A stretch of DNA of 64,000 nucleotides from Paramarasmius palmivorus (Eukaryota; Basidiomycota; Agaricomycetes; Agaricales; Marasmiaceae): NCBI GenBank assembly GCA_037176845.1, contig JAYKXP010000091.1, forward strand, positions 1 through 64,000, in the 5' to 3' direction. A program made the translations under genes and the position numbers. The number at the start of each line of letters is the position of its first letter. The first letter of the stretch is position 1. The notes beneath the pieces were generated by a model. That model was not told where the DNA came from and did not search any database. It saw only the letters and a program-made list of their open reading frames with translations. Shown here piece by piece: positions 25,357 through 37,000 of this stretch.

Positions 25357-25705
25357 GTTGATGGTTGAGTTGAGTTGAGTGAGGGTTGGCAGTGTGCAGC
25401 AGCAGCAGCAGCAGCAGCAGTGGTGGTGGTGGTGGTGGTGGTTGAGGGTCAAGACAGGAGGCGTGGGATTTTGATCAGAGAGGTCCTATATAAAGGCTGC
25501 AATGCATCAAATCTACCATACACATGCAAACAAATAGATGGCAACGTTGTGTCGCCCATGTATGTGATTGGCAAGGACTCGTATCGAAACCCACAGAGCC
25601 GAGCCGTATGTGTCCACTCACAAGAAGAGGACAGTCCATCAATCGAACAGCAATGGCAGGAACAGATTGGGTCCCCCCCCCGAGTCTCTGTCTCTGAGCC
25701 CGTCT

Positions 25706-25736
25706 GCGTATAGGGACACAGCTGGTCCTTATACGT
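25706..25736. promoter_or_regulatory. Isolated 31 bp dyad
   Basis: GCGTATAGG, 13 bp, CTTATACGT. No gene is recognised on either side within about 350 bp. Confidence 0.65.
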
Positions 25737-25739
25737 CAA

Positions 25740-26118
25740 ACAGACGTCTGCCAGAGAGGCCTGAATTGGGACCGAAACAGAACAGAGTGGTGGCGTAGTC
25801 CCCAGTTTTTCCTTCCTGCCCCTGTTTATCGGCTTTCGTTGTCACCCATCCGTTCCGCTCAGACATGCCATGATCCAAGGTGAAGGGTTAGGCCCGTCAG
25901 ATCAAACGGTCCTCTCCGCAACGTGTCTTGATCGTCTCTGATATCCATTGCTGAACGTCATTGTTCCGCTTTGAAGCATCGATACGCTCGCCTTGCCCCA
26001 TTCTTTCAGGAGGGCATGTTTCTTCCCTCACTGTCCATTGATAGGACATATTTGCATTGTCTGCATCTGCATCTGCATCTGCGTCTATGTGCATGCGTGT
26101 ATATGCGTGCGTGCGTGC

Positions 26119-26161
<43 letters not shown>

Positions 26162-28284
26162 GAGCACGACAAGTAAAGGCTGGAACCACGACTGTTCTAG
26201 CATCTGAATGTTTATCCCCTAACCCTAACCGTGGGGGCGTTCCCCCCCCACACCCCCCCCTTTACATATCTCCCCAGCCCCTAACCCTTTTGGCAGGGGG
26301 TTCCACCCCCCCGCGCCCCCCTCTAACACCTAACCCCTAACCTAAGGAAAAGTGCTCCGCTTCGCTCTGCACTTCCCTCGGAGTGGGGGTGTGAGCATGG
26401 CACTGGCGAAACAGAGTAGTGGGCGTATCGCTCAAAGTTCTTCCTTGTTGTAACAGCCCTTTCTGGGAGTGACGGGGAAATGACGCCGTTGCCCCAGACA
26501 CCCTGGAACAGAACATTTGATAATCCGTCACAAGCAATACCCGTGCTTGTCGTGCACATGTCGACTGCTCTGCCTTCAGTTCTCCTTCTCTTGTCCACAT
26601 CGGCCGGAATCGCGCTCCATCTGAGGTCACTGCTGGTCACAGCGTCATGTCGCTCTCGCTGCAGTGCGTTCCGCCTGCTGTCATCTTCGAATCTAATGTC
26701 TGGCAGAGGTTCACATCTTCGATTCCTCGTCTGGTCAGTAGGCCATCTCGATCGAGGTAATGTCATGATCTTCTCGGTACTGGCTCCCAAGAACGTCACC
26801 AATGTTCATGAGACTCTCTTCAAGCTCAAGCCTCTGGATAAAGGAACCCCTCACCATTTGAAGCGGAACTTGCAGCGGGTTGTCATCGTTGTTGGGATGC
26901 GTTGTGATGAAGTGATACCCCACGTTGTACCTCCAAACCGCTTGAGAGCCCCAGATACAGTGGACGGATCGCCAGGGATGGGGCAGTGAGTAGGAGCGTT
27001 TGTGCAAGGTTCGTTTTCAGTGATCAAAAGTGCCCGCTCCGTGTCCTCGAGCTGATAGGGACATGATGGGATGGCGCGGTGGCTCCGGTATTGAGCCCAG
27101 CAAACTGTCGTCTCCTCCCTTGGCTAGGTGACTCGCTGCACATCCTTGTTCACGCATACGAGGTTGTCGGTATCTGCACCGATAAGAGTCATGGTGAGTA
27201 GCATCATGGTTCGAACACAATGTAACAAAATGCTTCTCCCATCGGCGTGTTGTACGTCGTCGTGACGCAGTGATGCGCCGCAGCCGTCTCGGAGCGGCAT
27301 CTGCTGACGCTCTGGAGGTGATCTCTGGTTTCTTCACCATTGCTTTGAGATCAGACAACATAGTCTGTCAGGTGAAGCACGTCATGCATGTGCAGTCAGA
27401 ATCGAAAGAGATCGCTCTGGCAGACATCGAACCGTACTGACAGATTGTATACAGAGAAAATCAGCATAGAATTAGATATAGCAATGAAATAAGTGTCCCT
27501 GATCGTCTGGACATGGTCTGGACATAGCTCCAGCACTACCTGAAGCTTTCCAAAAGCCCAAAGAGATTGTGGAACGGCAGTGTCCATATCAGATGCAACA
27601 AAGTGGCGTGAAGGACATTGATAGTTGACCAGAGATCAAAAAAGAAGATCTGGCATACCCAGGTGGATGCTCGAGCAAAAACAAGGTGGAAACCGCTTTC
27701 GAAAATAACAGTGGTCTTTGAGTAGATAGATGGGAGTAACTGTCGAAGCGTGAACGATAAGGGTATATATATATGTCACAGGAAGTGACGCTTTGGTAAC
27801 GTCCAAAGAAAGGCAGGAATTCTCGGCCCCATCGGTGTCCAGTCGATCTCATGGCAAGCCACGCTGACAGGCCCTTGAGCTGTCCCCGACAGCACAGCTG
27901 CAGTGGACCAGGGAGGGGCCCTTGTACAAGAAGATAGAGACAGGCAAGACCAACTGTCTCAGCCATAGAACAAGCGAAGGGTGAAGAGACGGAGATAGCA
28001 GAGAACGACAACATCAAAATTTTCTGCCTGATTTACAAGGCACGCCACGGTAGGTTATATCCTATAGAGTCATCGGTCGTATTCTCCATCTGCTCGAATC
28101 GACATCGGTCATGAACACCTTGCTCTATTCCAATTTCTTACTTTCACTTCACACACACACACGCACACATACACACACACACCTCTAGCCATTGCTATTC
28201 CCAACTAGAACCTTGGCCTTCCTTCATTGGTATCCGTATCTGCTCCACCTTCATTCGTTCCAACTGTATGTAACGTATGGATGG
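25740..28284. other. Intergenic region around the interstitial telomere block
   Basis: Holds a (GT)n run at about 26100-26158, the telomere-like block at 26213-26345, and only short conflicting open frames. A ~80 bp segment at 27806-27886 is homologous to 21651-21731. No convincing gene. Confidence 0.5.
26213..26345. repeat. Interstitial telomere-like sequence
   Basis: Contains CCCCTAACCCTAACC at the left, CCCCTAACCC in the middle and CACCTAACCCCTAACCTAA at the right, separated by C-rich low-complexity sequence with GGGGGCGTTCCCCCCC-type palindromic parts. The orientation is the same as in the terminal tract. Confidence 0.8.
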
Positions 28285-28870
28285 CTACAGGGTAACGTCA
28301 CTGTCATTTTCGGAATCTACTCCCGCTTTCTCCACTTCCACATCTGCATCCACTTCTTCCTCTTCCCCGTCAGCTTCAGCATTGGGTGAATTTATCAGTT
28401 CCCACGCGAGTGTGTCTCCGATATAGAGGCCTGCCCATGCTTCAAAACCAATCTTCCTCTGCAGCTTGGCATTTGCTCTAGCAAAGGAACAAAAAGAGCG
28501 GTGAATGTATGCAGCAGCAGTCCTAGAACCGATGCTGCCATGCTGCCCTACTAGCGGTCTGACACGGTCCCATGTGCCAAATCTAGCTCTATCAAAGGTC
28601 ATTTTCAATCTTTCCAATACCGTTCTTCCTCATCTCGACTTCAAACACTCACATGTAGCAGGCAGGAAGGTACTGCTCAATCTTGATTCGCCTTCTCATG
28701 CGGTCCACATATCCGATGATGAAGATAAAGTGCTCAAAGGCAAAATGACAGTTCACCTCTCCAACTAGCCCTCGCTTCAACTGGTTAGGGACGTTCTTGG
28801 CATGCCTCAGCTGTACTTTGGCAGGGGCAAGAGAACCTGATGCTAGACCGTTCCGTCGTCGAGGAGGCAT
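28285..28870 (-). CDS. YLP-module protein 5 (unknown function), two exons
   Basis: Exon 1 28870-28653, intron of 64 nt, exon 2 28588-28285; 173 residues. Basic N-terminus (MPPRRRNG), then CHFAFEHFIFIIGYVDR and QYLPACY ending at residue 72, followed by the phase-2 intron. Exon 2 starts IARFGTWDRVRP and contains ARANAKLQRKIG and AWELIN, placing it nearest to genes 1 and 3. Acidic C-terminal tail. It lacks a dyad upstream of the ATG. Function unknown. Confidence 0.74.
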
Positions 28871-29109
28871 CTCTCTGTCTATAGGAGGGGGGGAACCTCA
28901 AAGTCAGTACAAGAACCACCCCCCACACTCTCTGCTCACACCTACGTGTACAGTTCAAAGTGAGGCCAATGGGATGGTAGCAGTAGCAGCAGCAGCAGGA
29001 GAGATGTGAGTGTGAGTGAAGACAAGAGCCATCCTGTCAGAGCTCTTTAAAGGCTAATGTCATGCCACAAACCAAAACAAACACGATACAATAGATGTAA
29101 ATAAGCTTC

Positions 29110-29610
29110 TTAGTCAGAATCGATGTCAACTGCAGCACTGCCATGTCCATATAAAGCCTCAGCAACCAGATCCCAGGCAGGCACATCTTTGACCTCAACA
29201 TCCCATGCAAGCCCCCTGTCCAACCCAGCCAACAGCCTGTTCCGTGCAACTCGGAAACTGAGAAGGTGTCCATCCAAGAACGCCTCAGTCGCCAAACTAA
29301 AGTCTGCTAGGAGCGAAATGTTCTCATAGCTTCCATGACGTGTTCTGTGTGGTAGAGCCAGTTTTTCTCAGTAAAAGAGAGATGGATTTGAAAAACGATA
29401 GGAAGCAGACTGTCAGACTCACTCATACCGGATTGGCAGATACTGATGCATTGATATATGGGTGTGATGTCGGTTGGTATATTGGAAAACCACGATGAAC
29501 TGCCTGTGTGCAAAGTGTAGAGGGGCCATTCCCATTTCATCCTTTATTTGCTGTGGCACCTCACTGGCATCAAAGACCCATGCAGCAGATGGCAATATCG
29601 CAGATGGCAT
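29110..29610 (-). CDS. YLP-module protein 6 (unknown function), two exons
   Basis: Exon 1 29610-29423, intron of 78 nt, exon 2 29344-29110; 140 residues, the shortest member. Exon 1 has HFAHRQFIVVFQYTNR and QYLPIRY ending at residue 62 before the phase-2 intron. Exon 2 starts ETRHGSYENI and contains FLDGHLLSF..ARNRLL, the same core as FLNQRLLSF in gene 7 and FLDQKLLSF in gene 8, so genes 6-8 form a subgroup. No dyad is found upstream; a (TGG)n tract lies just before the ATG. Function unknown. Confidence 0.7.
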
Positions 29611-29817
29611 GGCACAGTGGTGGTGGTGGTGGTGGTGGTGGTATTCAGGTGGATGGAAGGGTGGGGAAAAGACATAATATCCTGGGTGTGTGTGTGCATG
29701 TGTGTGCATGTGTGTGCATGTATTTGTTTATGGACGTATGCAGTCAACAGAATAGCAGCCGTGCGTGTGACTTTGCATGCTATATACCCCCTTATCTGCT
29801 CTCTCCTGCCAGTCCAA

Positions 29818-30443
29818 TCAGTCGTCAAGCTCCATGTCTGTCTGCTGTTCTTCATCGTCATCGTCGTTCTCCCCTTCCCTCTGTTCTTGATCCCCTGCAC
29901 CTTGGCTACCGACGCTTTCAAAGTCAGCCTCCTCCAGCTCGCTGTATTGATAAGCCGACATGTCGGGAATGTCCATGTCTGTGCAGCAGAGTGGTGAGCC
30001 AAGAGATTGGAGCACCTGATCCTTTGCAACAGCAAATGACAGGAGTCTCTGATTCAAAAAGCTCTCTGCTGCCTCGTCGAAAAAGTCTTCGAAGCCCGAC
30101 TCTATCATATGGAAGTTTCCAAACTTGACACTATTCGGCAATCAAGATCAGTCAAGAACAGGACAGAGAGGGGATTTAGCCTTTGACTGAACAAACTCAA
30201 CTGGTAGCGCAAAGGGAGCCATTGCTCCAGAATCATCTCTGGATGCACTGCATTCCCACGGTAAAAGACCAGGATAAATTGCTTGTAAGTTATGTGACGG
30301 GTCACATCAGTGTCATCCCCCATGACGTCGAGCATGATGCTTTCGGGAGCAGCTGCAGGACTGAAATAAGACACGCTGCTTGGCTTCATCTCTGTGGGTG
30401 GTAGATATCCATGGATATGGTTTCCGTTTGAGAGAAAGGCCAT
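29818..30443 (-). CDS. YLP-module protein 7 (unknown function), two exons
   Basis: Exon 1 30443-30202, intron of 71 nt with a weaker GTTGAG donor, exon 2 30130-29818; 184 residues. Exon 1 has ITYKQFILVFYRGN and QWLPLRY ending at residue 80. Exon 2 begins HVKFGNFHMI and has FLNQRLLSFAVAKDQVL, then a Tyr/Asp/Glu-rich acidic tail. The phase-2 intron is at the family position. Function unknown. Confidence 0.72.
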
Positions 30444-30562
30444 GGTCTGAGAAAGAAAGAGCGTCATTCGAATCCCATGGAACACAAGGGCAGAGAGAGA
30501 GGTGAGACAGGCCGAAAGGAGACACCAGAAGAGGAGAGCAACAGCTGAGAACAACAGCCTTG

Positions 30563-30593
30563 TCGTATAACACTCTGAAGTACTGCTATACGA
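30563..30593. promoter_or_regulatory. 31 bp dyad upstream of YLP gene 7
   Basis: TCGTATAAC, 13 bp, GCTATACGA; 119 bp before the minus-strand ATG at 30443. Confidence 0.68.
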
Positions 30594-30741
30594 AGACTTA
30601 CATGTGAGTAGACCAGCAGCAGTAGTAATGTGGTGGTGGTGGTCAGAAAGAGAAGAGTTTTGCCTGGGAAACATTCAGGCTACATCTGTGTGTGTGTGTG
30701 TGTTTGTTTGTATGTGCGCGCATGTGCAAGAGCCTTTCCTT

Positions 30742-31457
30742 TTACATCGTACTTACTACCTCTACAAACTCCAGAGGCTTTATGTTGTTCCTTGTGCCAC
30801 GTCTGCGGTTTTTCAATGTCTGCTGAATCTTGGGCTTCTTTAGCCTCTGCCTCTCCCCTTCTTCCTCCTCCTCAAACTCCTCTATGGGATCGCACATGAA
30901 GACTCCATCGTTCTGCCATTGCCCAGAGTCCAATATCTTGACGACTCTGTCTTTGACCAACAACCAGTCCATAGGATCAAGGCACTTGTCCAGCCTACGT
31001 TCCTGCTGAGCCCAACGTGTGAGGACATGGCTGATGTGGTGCCAATTTGCAGTTGGTTGTGGCCAGTCAGCGCTGTTTGATGGAGAATGGCCATGAGGAG
31101 GAATAAGGAGGTCGAATGGGCAAACAAGCAGCAGCAGCCATGATGAGAAGAGAGCCTACACTTTAAAACAAGCCGTTCAGCGTACCTCTCATAGACCTCC
31201 TGTTGGCTCAGAGACAGCTTCCTCGTGTCTGTGTGCCATTTGAACTTTACCAGAGAGTTGTTCGGCAGCCCTTCAATGCTGCTACGTTCCAGCCAAAACC
31301 AGTTGGTCTCAAGAAACCCTTCATCATCTTCACCCCTCTGTTTCTGTTCGCCTCTTTTCTCCATGAGTCCGATAATAGATCCGTTGTATGGCTGATACAA
31401 GTGCCACTTTCTGCGCCTTTCCCATCTATACTGCGACTCTGCCTGAGCATACTGCAT
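30742..31457 (-). CDS. Unknown protein with Trp-rich helical region, two or more exons
   Basis: Exon 1 31457-31162 and exon 2 from 31072, joined in frame by an 89 nt intron, give about 208 residues if read to the stop at 30742. A consensus GTAAGT donor at 30756 suggests a further short exon, so the C-terminus is uncertain. Visible segments are WERRRKWHLYQPYNGS, LSLSQQEVYERYAERLVL, NWHHISHVLTRWAQQERR, DWLLVKDRVVKIL and an acidic EEFEEEEEGE stretch before a basic end. It does not show the YLP module. No family recognised; gene context is the only clue. Confidence 0.6.
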
Positions 31458-31511
31458 GAGGATGAGGATGAGGATGAGGAGAGAAGGGGAGATAGGAAGC
31501 TGGTCAAAGAC

Positions 31512-31542
31512 ACGTATAAGAGCCTTGAGACAGCCTATGCGA
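31512..31542. promoter_or_regulatory. 31 bp dyad upstream of the gene at 31457
   Basis: ACGTATAAG, 13 bp, CCTATGCGA; 54 bp before the minus-strand ATG. Confidence 0.68.
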
Positions 31543-31896
31543 TGCGGCAAAGGAAAAGGGAGACAAGACAGAATAAAAGTCAAACGAAAAAGCGAAAGAG
31601 AGATGGGATGAAAAAAACATACAGGTTTGCTGCCTTTTCCCTCTTGACACCAGATAGATGGTGGTGGTTAGGCCTTAAGCAGTTGTATGCTTTCCCACCC
31701 TCTCTTTTGATGTTTGTTTGTACATATTTGTATGCTGTTTGTTTGTCTGTTCCACCATATACATGCATATAGGACCACACCTGAAGCCAATATATAGTGG
31801 TCGATCACCAGAAGGCAACTCTGAAGAGCAGTGGGGCAAACTACAATTAACAAGGATAAGTGTATATATGTGGTCGAATGAGCTGTCTTGTTCAAA

Positions 31897-32002
31897 GGCC
31901 TCTTGGCTGAGTGGTTCACAGCATCCCGGTTAAGGTGGCTCTATCTTACATAACACACCATCAGCAAGAGGGTTCAAACCTCGCAGGTGTCAGACCTCTT
32001 TT
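31897..32002 (+). pseudogene. tRNA-like sequence (tRNA pseudogene or SINE head)
   Basis: A-box match TGGCTGAGTGG at 31904, B-box GGTTCAAACC at 31971 and a TTTT Pol III stop at 31999. An acceptor stem of GGCCTCT with AGGTGTC pairs 6 of 7 (two wobbles), and D and T stems partly form. No anticodon stem can be drawn, so it is not a working tRNA. It is followed directly by a run of about 24 A, which would fit a tRNA-derived SINE. Confidence 0.4.
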
Positions 32003-32053
32003 GAAAAAAAAAAAAAAAAAAAAAAAAAGGGCAGTTAAGTTCCACACATCCAT

Positions 32054-32203
32054 TCGTATAAGCAAAGGGCTATCTCTTATACGACCTTGCCCGAATGTGT
32101 AGGTGTGTAGGTTGATTGACGGATGGATTGGCCATTGAACACATGTAGGACTTTTGTGATCATCATACTATGTCGTATAAGACTGCACACAGGCCTTATA
32201 CGC
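32054..32203. promoter_or_regulatory. Two 31 bp dyads upstream of the gene at 32543
   Basis: Sites 32054-32084 (perfect arms) and 32173-32203 (TCGTATAAG/CTTATACGC), 13 bp spacers. The nearer ends about 340 bp before the ATG. Confidence 0.7.
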
Positions 32204-32239
32204 AATGTGCTGGACAGAAGCTCAAGAGACTCGGGATAT

Positions 32240-32306
32240 ATGCAGAGGCAGAGGCAGAGGCAGAGGCAGAGGCAGAGGCAGAGGCAGAGGCAGAGGCAGA
32301 GGCAGA
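32240..32306. repeat. GCAGAG hexanucleotide microsatellite
   Basis: About eleven tandem copies of the 6 bp unit, between the dyads and the gene at 32543. Confidence 0.95.
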
Positions 32307-32542
32307 GCATCAAAAAGAAATAAAATAAAATAAAAAATATAAATAAAAAAAAAAAAAAAGTGGAAAATAACACCGAACAAGGCGGGTTAAATGAATAAAC
32401 ATGCGCAACTACAAGCAAATAGCAATCAATAGCAATCATTGAATATATAAACCTGCCCATTCTCTTCTGCCCCTTTCACTGTAACCACCACCATCACCAC
32501 CACCACTGTCATCATTGCACCCTACACTTCCTTCATCTGACC

Positions 32543-33207
32543 ATGTCCTCCCTGCTGTTATACTACTTTGCCCCCTGCTTCGATGGTCCCCTTTGCGACT
32601 TCATAGAGGAGCAGCTCCAGTCAACAAGATACCGATTCATGGGCATGGATGGCCGAGTCTCTCTCCTTACACTGGAGTCCTTCAGAGGACAGTTCCATAT
32701 CACAGAGGAGATAATGGATCTGGAAAGGTGAGCAGCCCTAGCTCTTACACGTATAAGACACCACTGAATGCTTATACGGCCCTCTTTCCTCCTCCCTCCT
32801 CCCTCTCTCCATGCCTCGCCTCTTCCCTCCTCCATTACTTTGCTGCTGCCAGTGCTGCAGAAGATTATGTCGCACGATCTCCTGAGCTCGAGCAGGCCAT
32901 CCATGATAGAGAGGCCTTCTTCGAACTGCTCAACATCCTCTTTCTTCGCTGGCCTGATGTCAACACCAATGCCCGGAGCCACTTTACCTATCCCTATCCT
33001 GGTGAAGACTTTTTCCACCTGAACCTTGACGAAATGCAGACCGATGCTAGTCCCTACGTCCGTGTCTTGATGTCAGATGAAGAGCAGTTGGCATGGGACT
33101 GGAAGCATGAGGAATCTGCAGGGGAATATGATAAAGAAGACGACAGCGGTGACGAGGGACCACTTGGGGCATTTCGTCCTGATATCGGAACATCAGACGA
33201 AGACGGA

Positions 33208-33245
<38 letters not shown>

Positions 33246-33507
33246 AGATGAAGATGAAGATGAAGACGATGACAACGACGATGACAGCGACAACGACAAC
33301 GACAACGACAACAACGACGAAGATGAAGACGACGATGAAGACAAAGACAAAGACAAAGACAAAGACAACCTCGATAAAGTCAAAGTCGAGAACGGAGTCA
33401 AAGTTGAAGGAGACAGGATTGAAGGGCAAGATCAGGATGGTGGCAACGACAAGAAGAAAGGAAGAGATCGGGAAGCAGAGGTGGAAGAGAAGAGAGACAC
33501 AGAGTAA
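32543..33507 (+). CDS. Unknown acidic protein, two exons
   Basis: Exon 1 32543-32727, intron 32728-32852 (125 nt), exon 2 32853-33507; 279 residues. The first ~150 residues look folded (LLYYFAPCFDGPLCDFIEEQ; REAFFELLNILFLRWPDV). The rest is an extreme Asp run with Glu/Asn/Lys, encoded by GACGAC-type repeats, ending in a Lys/Glu-rich tail. A 31 bp dyad lies in the intron (32749-32779). Unlike the YLP genes the intron follows a Glu codon. Family not recognised. Confidence 0.62.
32749..32779. promoter_or_regulatory. 31 bp dyad within an intron
   Basis: ACGTATAAG, 13 bp, CTTATACGG, inside the intron of the gene at 32543. Confidence 0.72.
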
Positions 33508-34001
33508 AGACATGGGATAGAAAGCGACAGGTAAGTGACTCTCTAACAAAACAAACATGTGGAAACCCTTTCATGGACACCTAACGGCTGACGGTGTCCC
33601 CTCCTCCTCCTCCTCCTCCTCCTCCTCTCTCTCTCTCTCTCTCTTTTCCCTTTGTTTTTTCTTTTCTTTTCTTTTCTCTTTGTTCTTTTTTCCCCGCCCA
33701 GATAGATAGAGCCTGCCTGCGTCTCTCCCTCCTTTCCTTGATGCTGCTGCTGCTTGCTGTTATCGCCCTTGTATGTATTCTACATAGCTCTCTCTTGATT
33801 GCCGTGCTGTATAATATAGGCTGCCATGTGTCAGAGTGCACCACACCACTGATTATATATTCATGCATTGTTGCTCTGAATACAGCTCAAGTGCTTAGTA
33901 GAGACCCTTGAACTTGATCTGCTTGGAGGGCTGGATTGAAGATTCAATCAAATACTCGACTCTCGAGAACAATATATGTATATATGCAACAAACAAGCTG
34001 G
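33508..34001. other. Gap between convergent genes
   Basis: About 490 bp between the 3' ends of the acidic-protein gene and the helicase gene. It holds a pyrimidine-rich (CTC)n/(CT)n tract at about 33600-33645 and no gene. Confidence 0.6.
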
Positions 34002-37000
34002 TCAAGCTGCTTCAATCCGGTGTATAGATACATGAGTTTCGAAATACCACAACACAAGAAGAACAAAGTTTGTGATATATGCAGGCCGATCAGGCTCATC
34101 TGATGTGGGCTGTGGACTCAACCCTAACCAATCTTCAAACTCGGGCTGAAGGATTCCAAAGTGTTGGCGTGCTTCTTCGTGCAGCTTAGGATCCAACTTG
34201 ACCTTTAGTGCAAGAGCAGCCATGACGTCTTTATGTTCGCATAAAGAGGCACCTGAGCCTTCAAAAGTAGGATGCAGACGGTCTCCAGAGAGTTGAGGGA
34301 CATGACACCAGTAGCAGACACGGCCATATCGGAGAGTGACATCCTTTGGAATCCTGTATTTCAAACGCCGGCTGAACATCGTGACTTGATAGCTCTTGAC
34401 AGATGGACACTCAGTCAATGGATGATGTGTCGTTGGTCCCGTAGCCATACAATATGCACAAGTATTGGCCAGTGCAGTCAACATTTTGAGCATCCGATCC
34501 ATGACAATGCTGGTCGTGCTTTCACGTAATGCTTTTGCTCTTTCGAGGGATTTGACAGCACCCTGGAAAAGATACTCGTTGTTTGGCTCTCGGAGACGTC
34601 CTGCCACTACTGCTTCATTGAAGGCTCCAACAACGGTGAGTTGCTGTTCCTTTGGAATCCTGGAAGTGGACACCTTTGGCTTTTTCAGGCGGTTCCGCTC
34701 TATCTTGGTGCAGCTGCTGCAGATCTGAGCCGTCGGACCGCTGTCTGCACACAGCACACCATGGCCATCCATGAATTGTGTGAACTGGAAGCGAAGGCAC
34801 AGCACAGGGCTGCCCTTGACCAGCTGCTTAATCTTCCCGCTCCCTGCGAGGTCCAAAGGGCCACTACTCTTGCTCTGGAACGCTCTCGACCGCAACTCCG
34901 GTAGCATAACACACTTTGCTGGAGATCCATCTCTCCCTGCTCGGGCCATCTCTTGAAAGGTGTTGATCATGGCCATAGGCACCTTATAGTGAATCACGAG
35001 GCGGACTGCATGGTAGTCGTTTCCCGTGCCCACGGCAGATGTGCCGACCATAGTGGTATATACTCCCTCTATCCAGCTCTTGTATACTCCTGAGCGATCT
35101 GCTGTGGCTTCCTTGTTGCCGCTATAGAAAGGGCAGTTGAGCACCGTCGCCAGCTGGTTTCCATCCGCAATGGTGGGAGCGATGACCAATACTCTGTCTT
35201 CTGCGTCCATGGTCTCCTCTGCTCCTCTGACCAAATCTGCGACGCGCTGAGTCAGATCAGCCTCGGACCTCATGTCTTCCAGGATATATTCCAGCTCTGG
35301 GCGGTCAGTGCAAGACCGCAGGACGGCATAGGGCTCTATCATACCCAGCCCAGTCACTATCGATGGGACTGCATCCGGAGGAGCAGTGGCAGTGAGTGCA
35401 ATGATGGGAGCCGGGACACAGCGCACCTCGCTTGCATGCTTCAAACAGTCCCTGTAGTCGTTGTCTGTGAACACCAGATGGGCTTCATCATAAATGAACC
35501 GCCTGACAGGCTTGCGCATATGGAGCTCCTTCAACGCGTGATGGAAATCAGCTGTGACAGCGGCATCTGCACTGACCAGTAACAGGCTCGTCGCTGGGTC
35601 AATTTGCTGTCCCCTGGTGATGACTGTAGCGACTGTCGCCGCTGCTCTTCCTTCATTGCTCTCTCCTCCCTGCCATAGAGCGTATCTGATTCCATCTCGT
35701 TGATACTTGCGTTCATAGTCCTGCATCAAGGAGACAAGGGGCAAGACAACCACAGTGACCTCATACTTGCGGACGATTGAAGGGATAGTGCCTATCATGG
35801 ATTTGCCTGAGCCAGTGGCAGCCACGACGATCATGTCCATTCTTCCATCCATCGCCCCCAGTACTCCAAGCCTCTGGACGTCATTAGCCCATGTTGCATC
35901 TTCCTTGTGAAGCAGCTGCTTCAAGACCTTCTCTGCCAACGCCATGTCTGCCAAAGTAGGCGACGGAAACGGCGCCATTGCTGATTTTCCTGTCTGTGTC
36001 TCTGTTTCTGCCAACAACTGACGCGCAGCAGTGGCAGTGGGAGGCAGCAATGGCACTGCTGGCATCGACACCACTGGACGATGAGGAGCTGCTGATAGGC
36101 TTGACTGAGGCAGCGGTAAGCATGGCAGTGACGTGGGCACCAGCACGGTTGATGCTGCCACTTTCTGCTGCCGCTGCTGCTGAGGTTGAACATCCAGGGG
36201 AGGGAAAGCTGTCCCTAATAAATCCAAGAGTCAACCTGTGTATAAGAAAGAGCGTGGCCTCTCCACTGAATGAGTTTGTCCTTACCACAACAGTCATTGA
36301 CGTTGTCATCGTCTTCTGGTATCAAGATATAACCCTCCTCATCAAACTGACTATCCTGCGATGGCCCTTTTTGAGAAAGAAGAAAAGCAAAGAAAAAGAA
36401 GAAAAGAAGAGTCAGTGGGATACGCAAACATATATAGCTGTGTTTGTCACTGCTTACGCCATTCCTCTTCTTCGTTCTGCTCCCAACCGTATACCAGGCT
36501 TCTGAACCGTTTTGTTGGCCTTGAAACGGGTTCATATTCCTCCTCATCTTCCTCGTCTTCCTCGTCTTCCCAGTCATCTTCTTGTCCTCCCTCCTCCTCT
36601 TCCTCTTCCTCTTCCTCTTCCTCTTCCTCTTCCTCTTCCCACTCTCTATAGCTGTTACCATAGCCATTGCTATGGAACATGTCATTGCAGCCACCGTGGT
36701 CTGACTCATCTCCGTCCTCTTTGTTGTTGTTGTTGCCCTCACTGCTGCTATTGAATTTGAGGGGATAATGAGCCCTGTGATGGCTGGACATCCGCTTTGG
36801 TGACGATATTGGAGCTCGCTTCCGTTTTGTTGGAAGCATGCTGCTGCTGCTGGCAATTAGTCTGTCTTGGTCACCATCACTGTTGTCATCATAGGCCTTT
36901 GCAGAAGGACTCGCCAGAAGCTCTGCAGCTGCCTCTGGCGTCAGCTTCGCCAACATCTGCTTGATCTCCGGCATCATGAGCACATATATGTGCTTCGCGA

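Noticed and set aside
25897..26207. CRISPR-like or other short regular repeat near 26.1 kb
   Set aside because: It is an ordinary (GT)n/GCATCT microsatellite without spacers.
29143..29150. Possible dyad arm CCATATAAAG in YLP gene 6
   Set aside because: No matching right arm, and it lies in coding sequence.
33054..33558. Ser- and Val-rich minus-strand ORFs
   Set aside because: Antisense of the Asp repeat in the gene at 32543.
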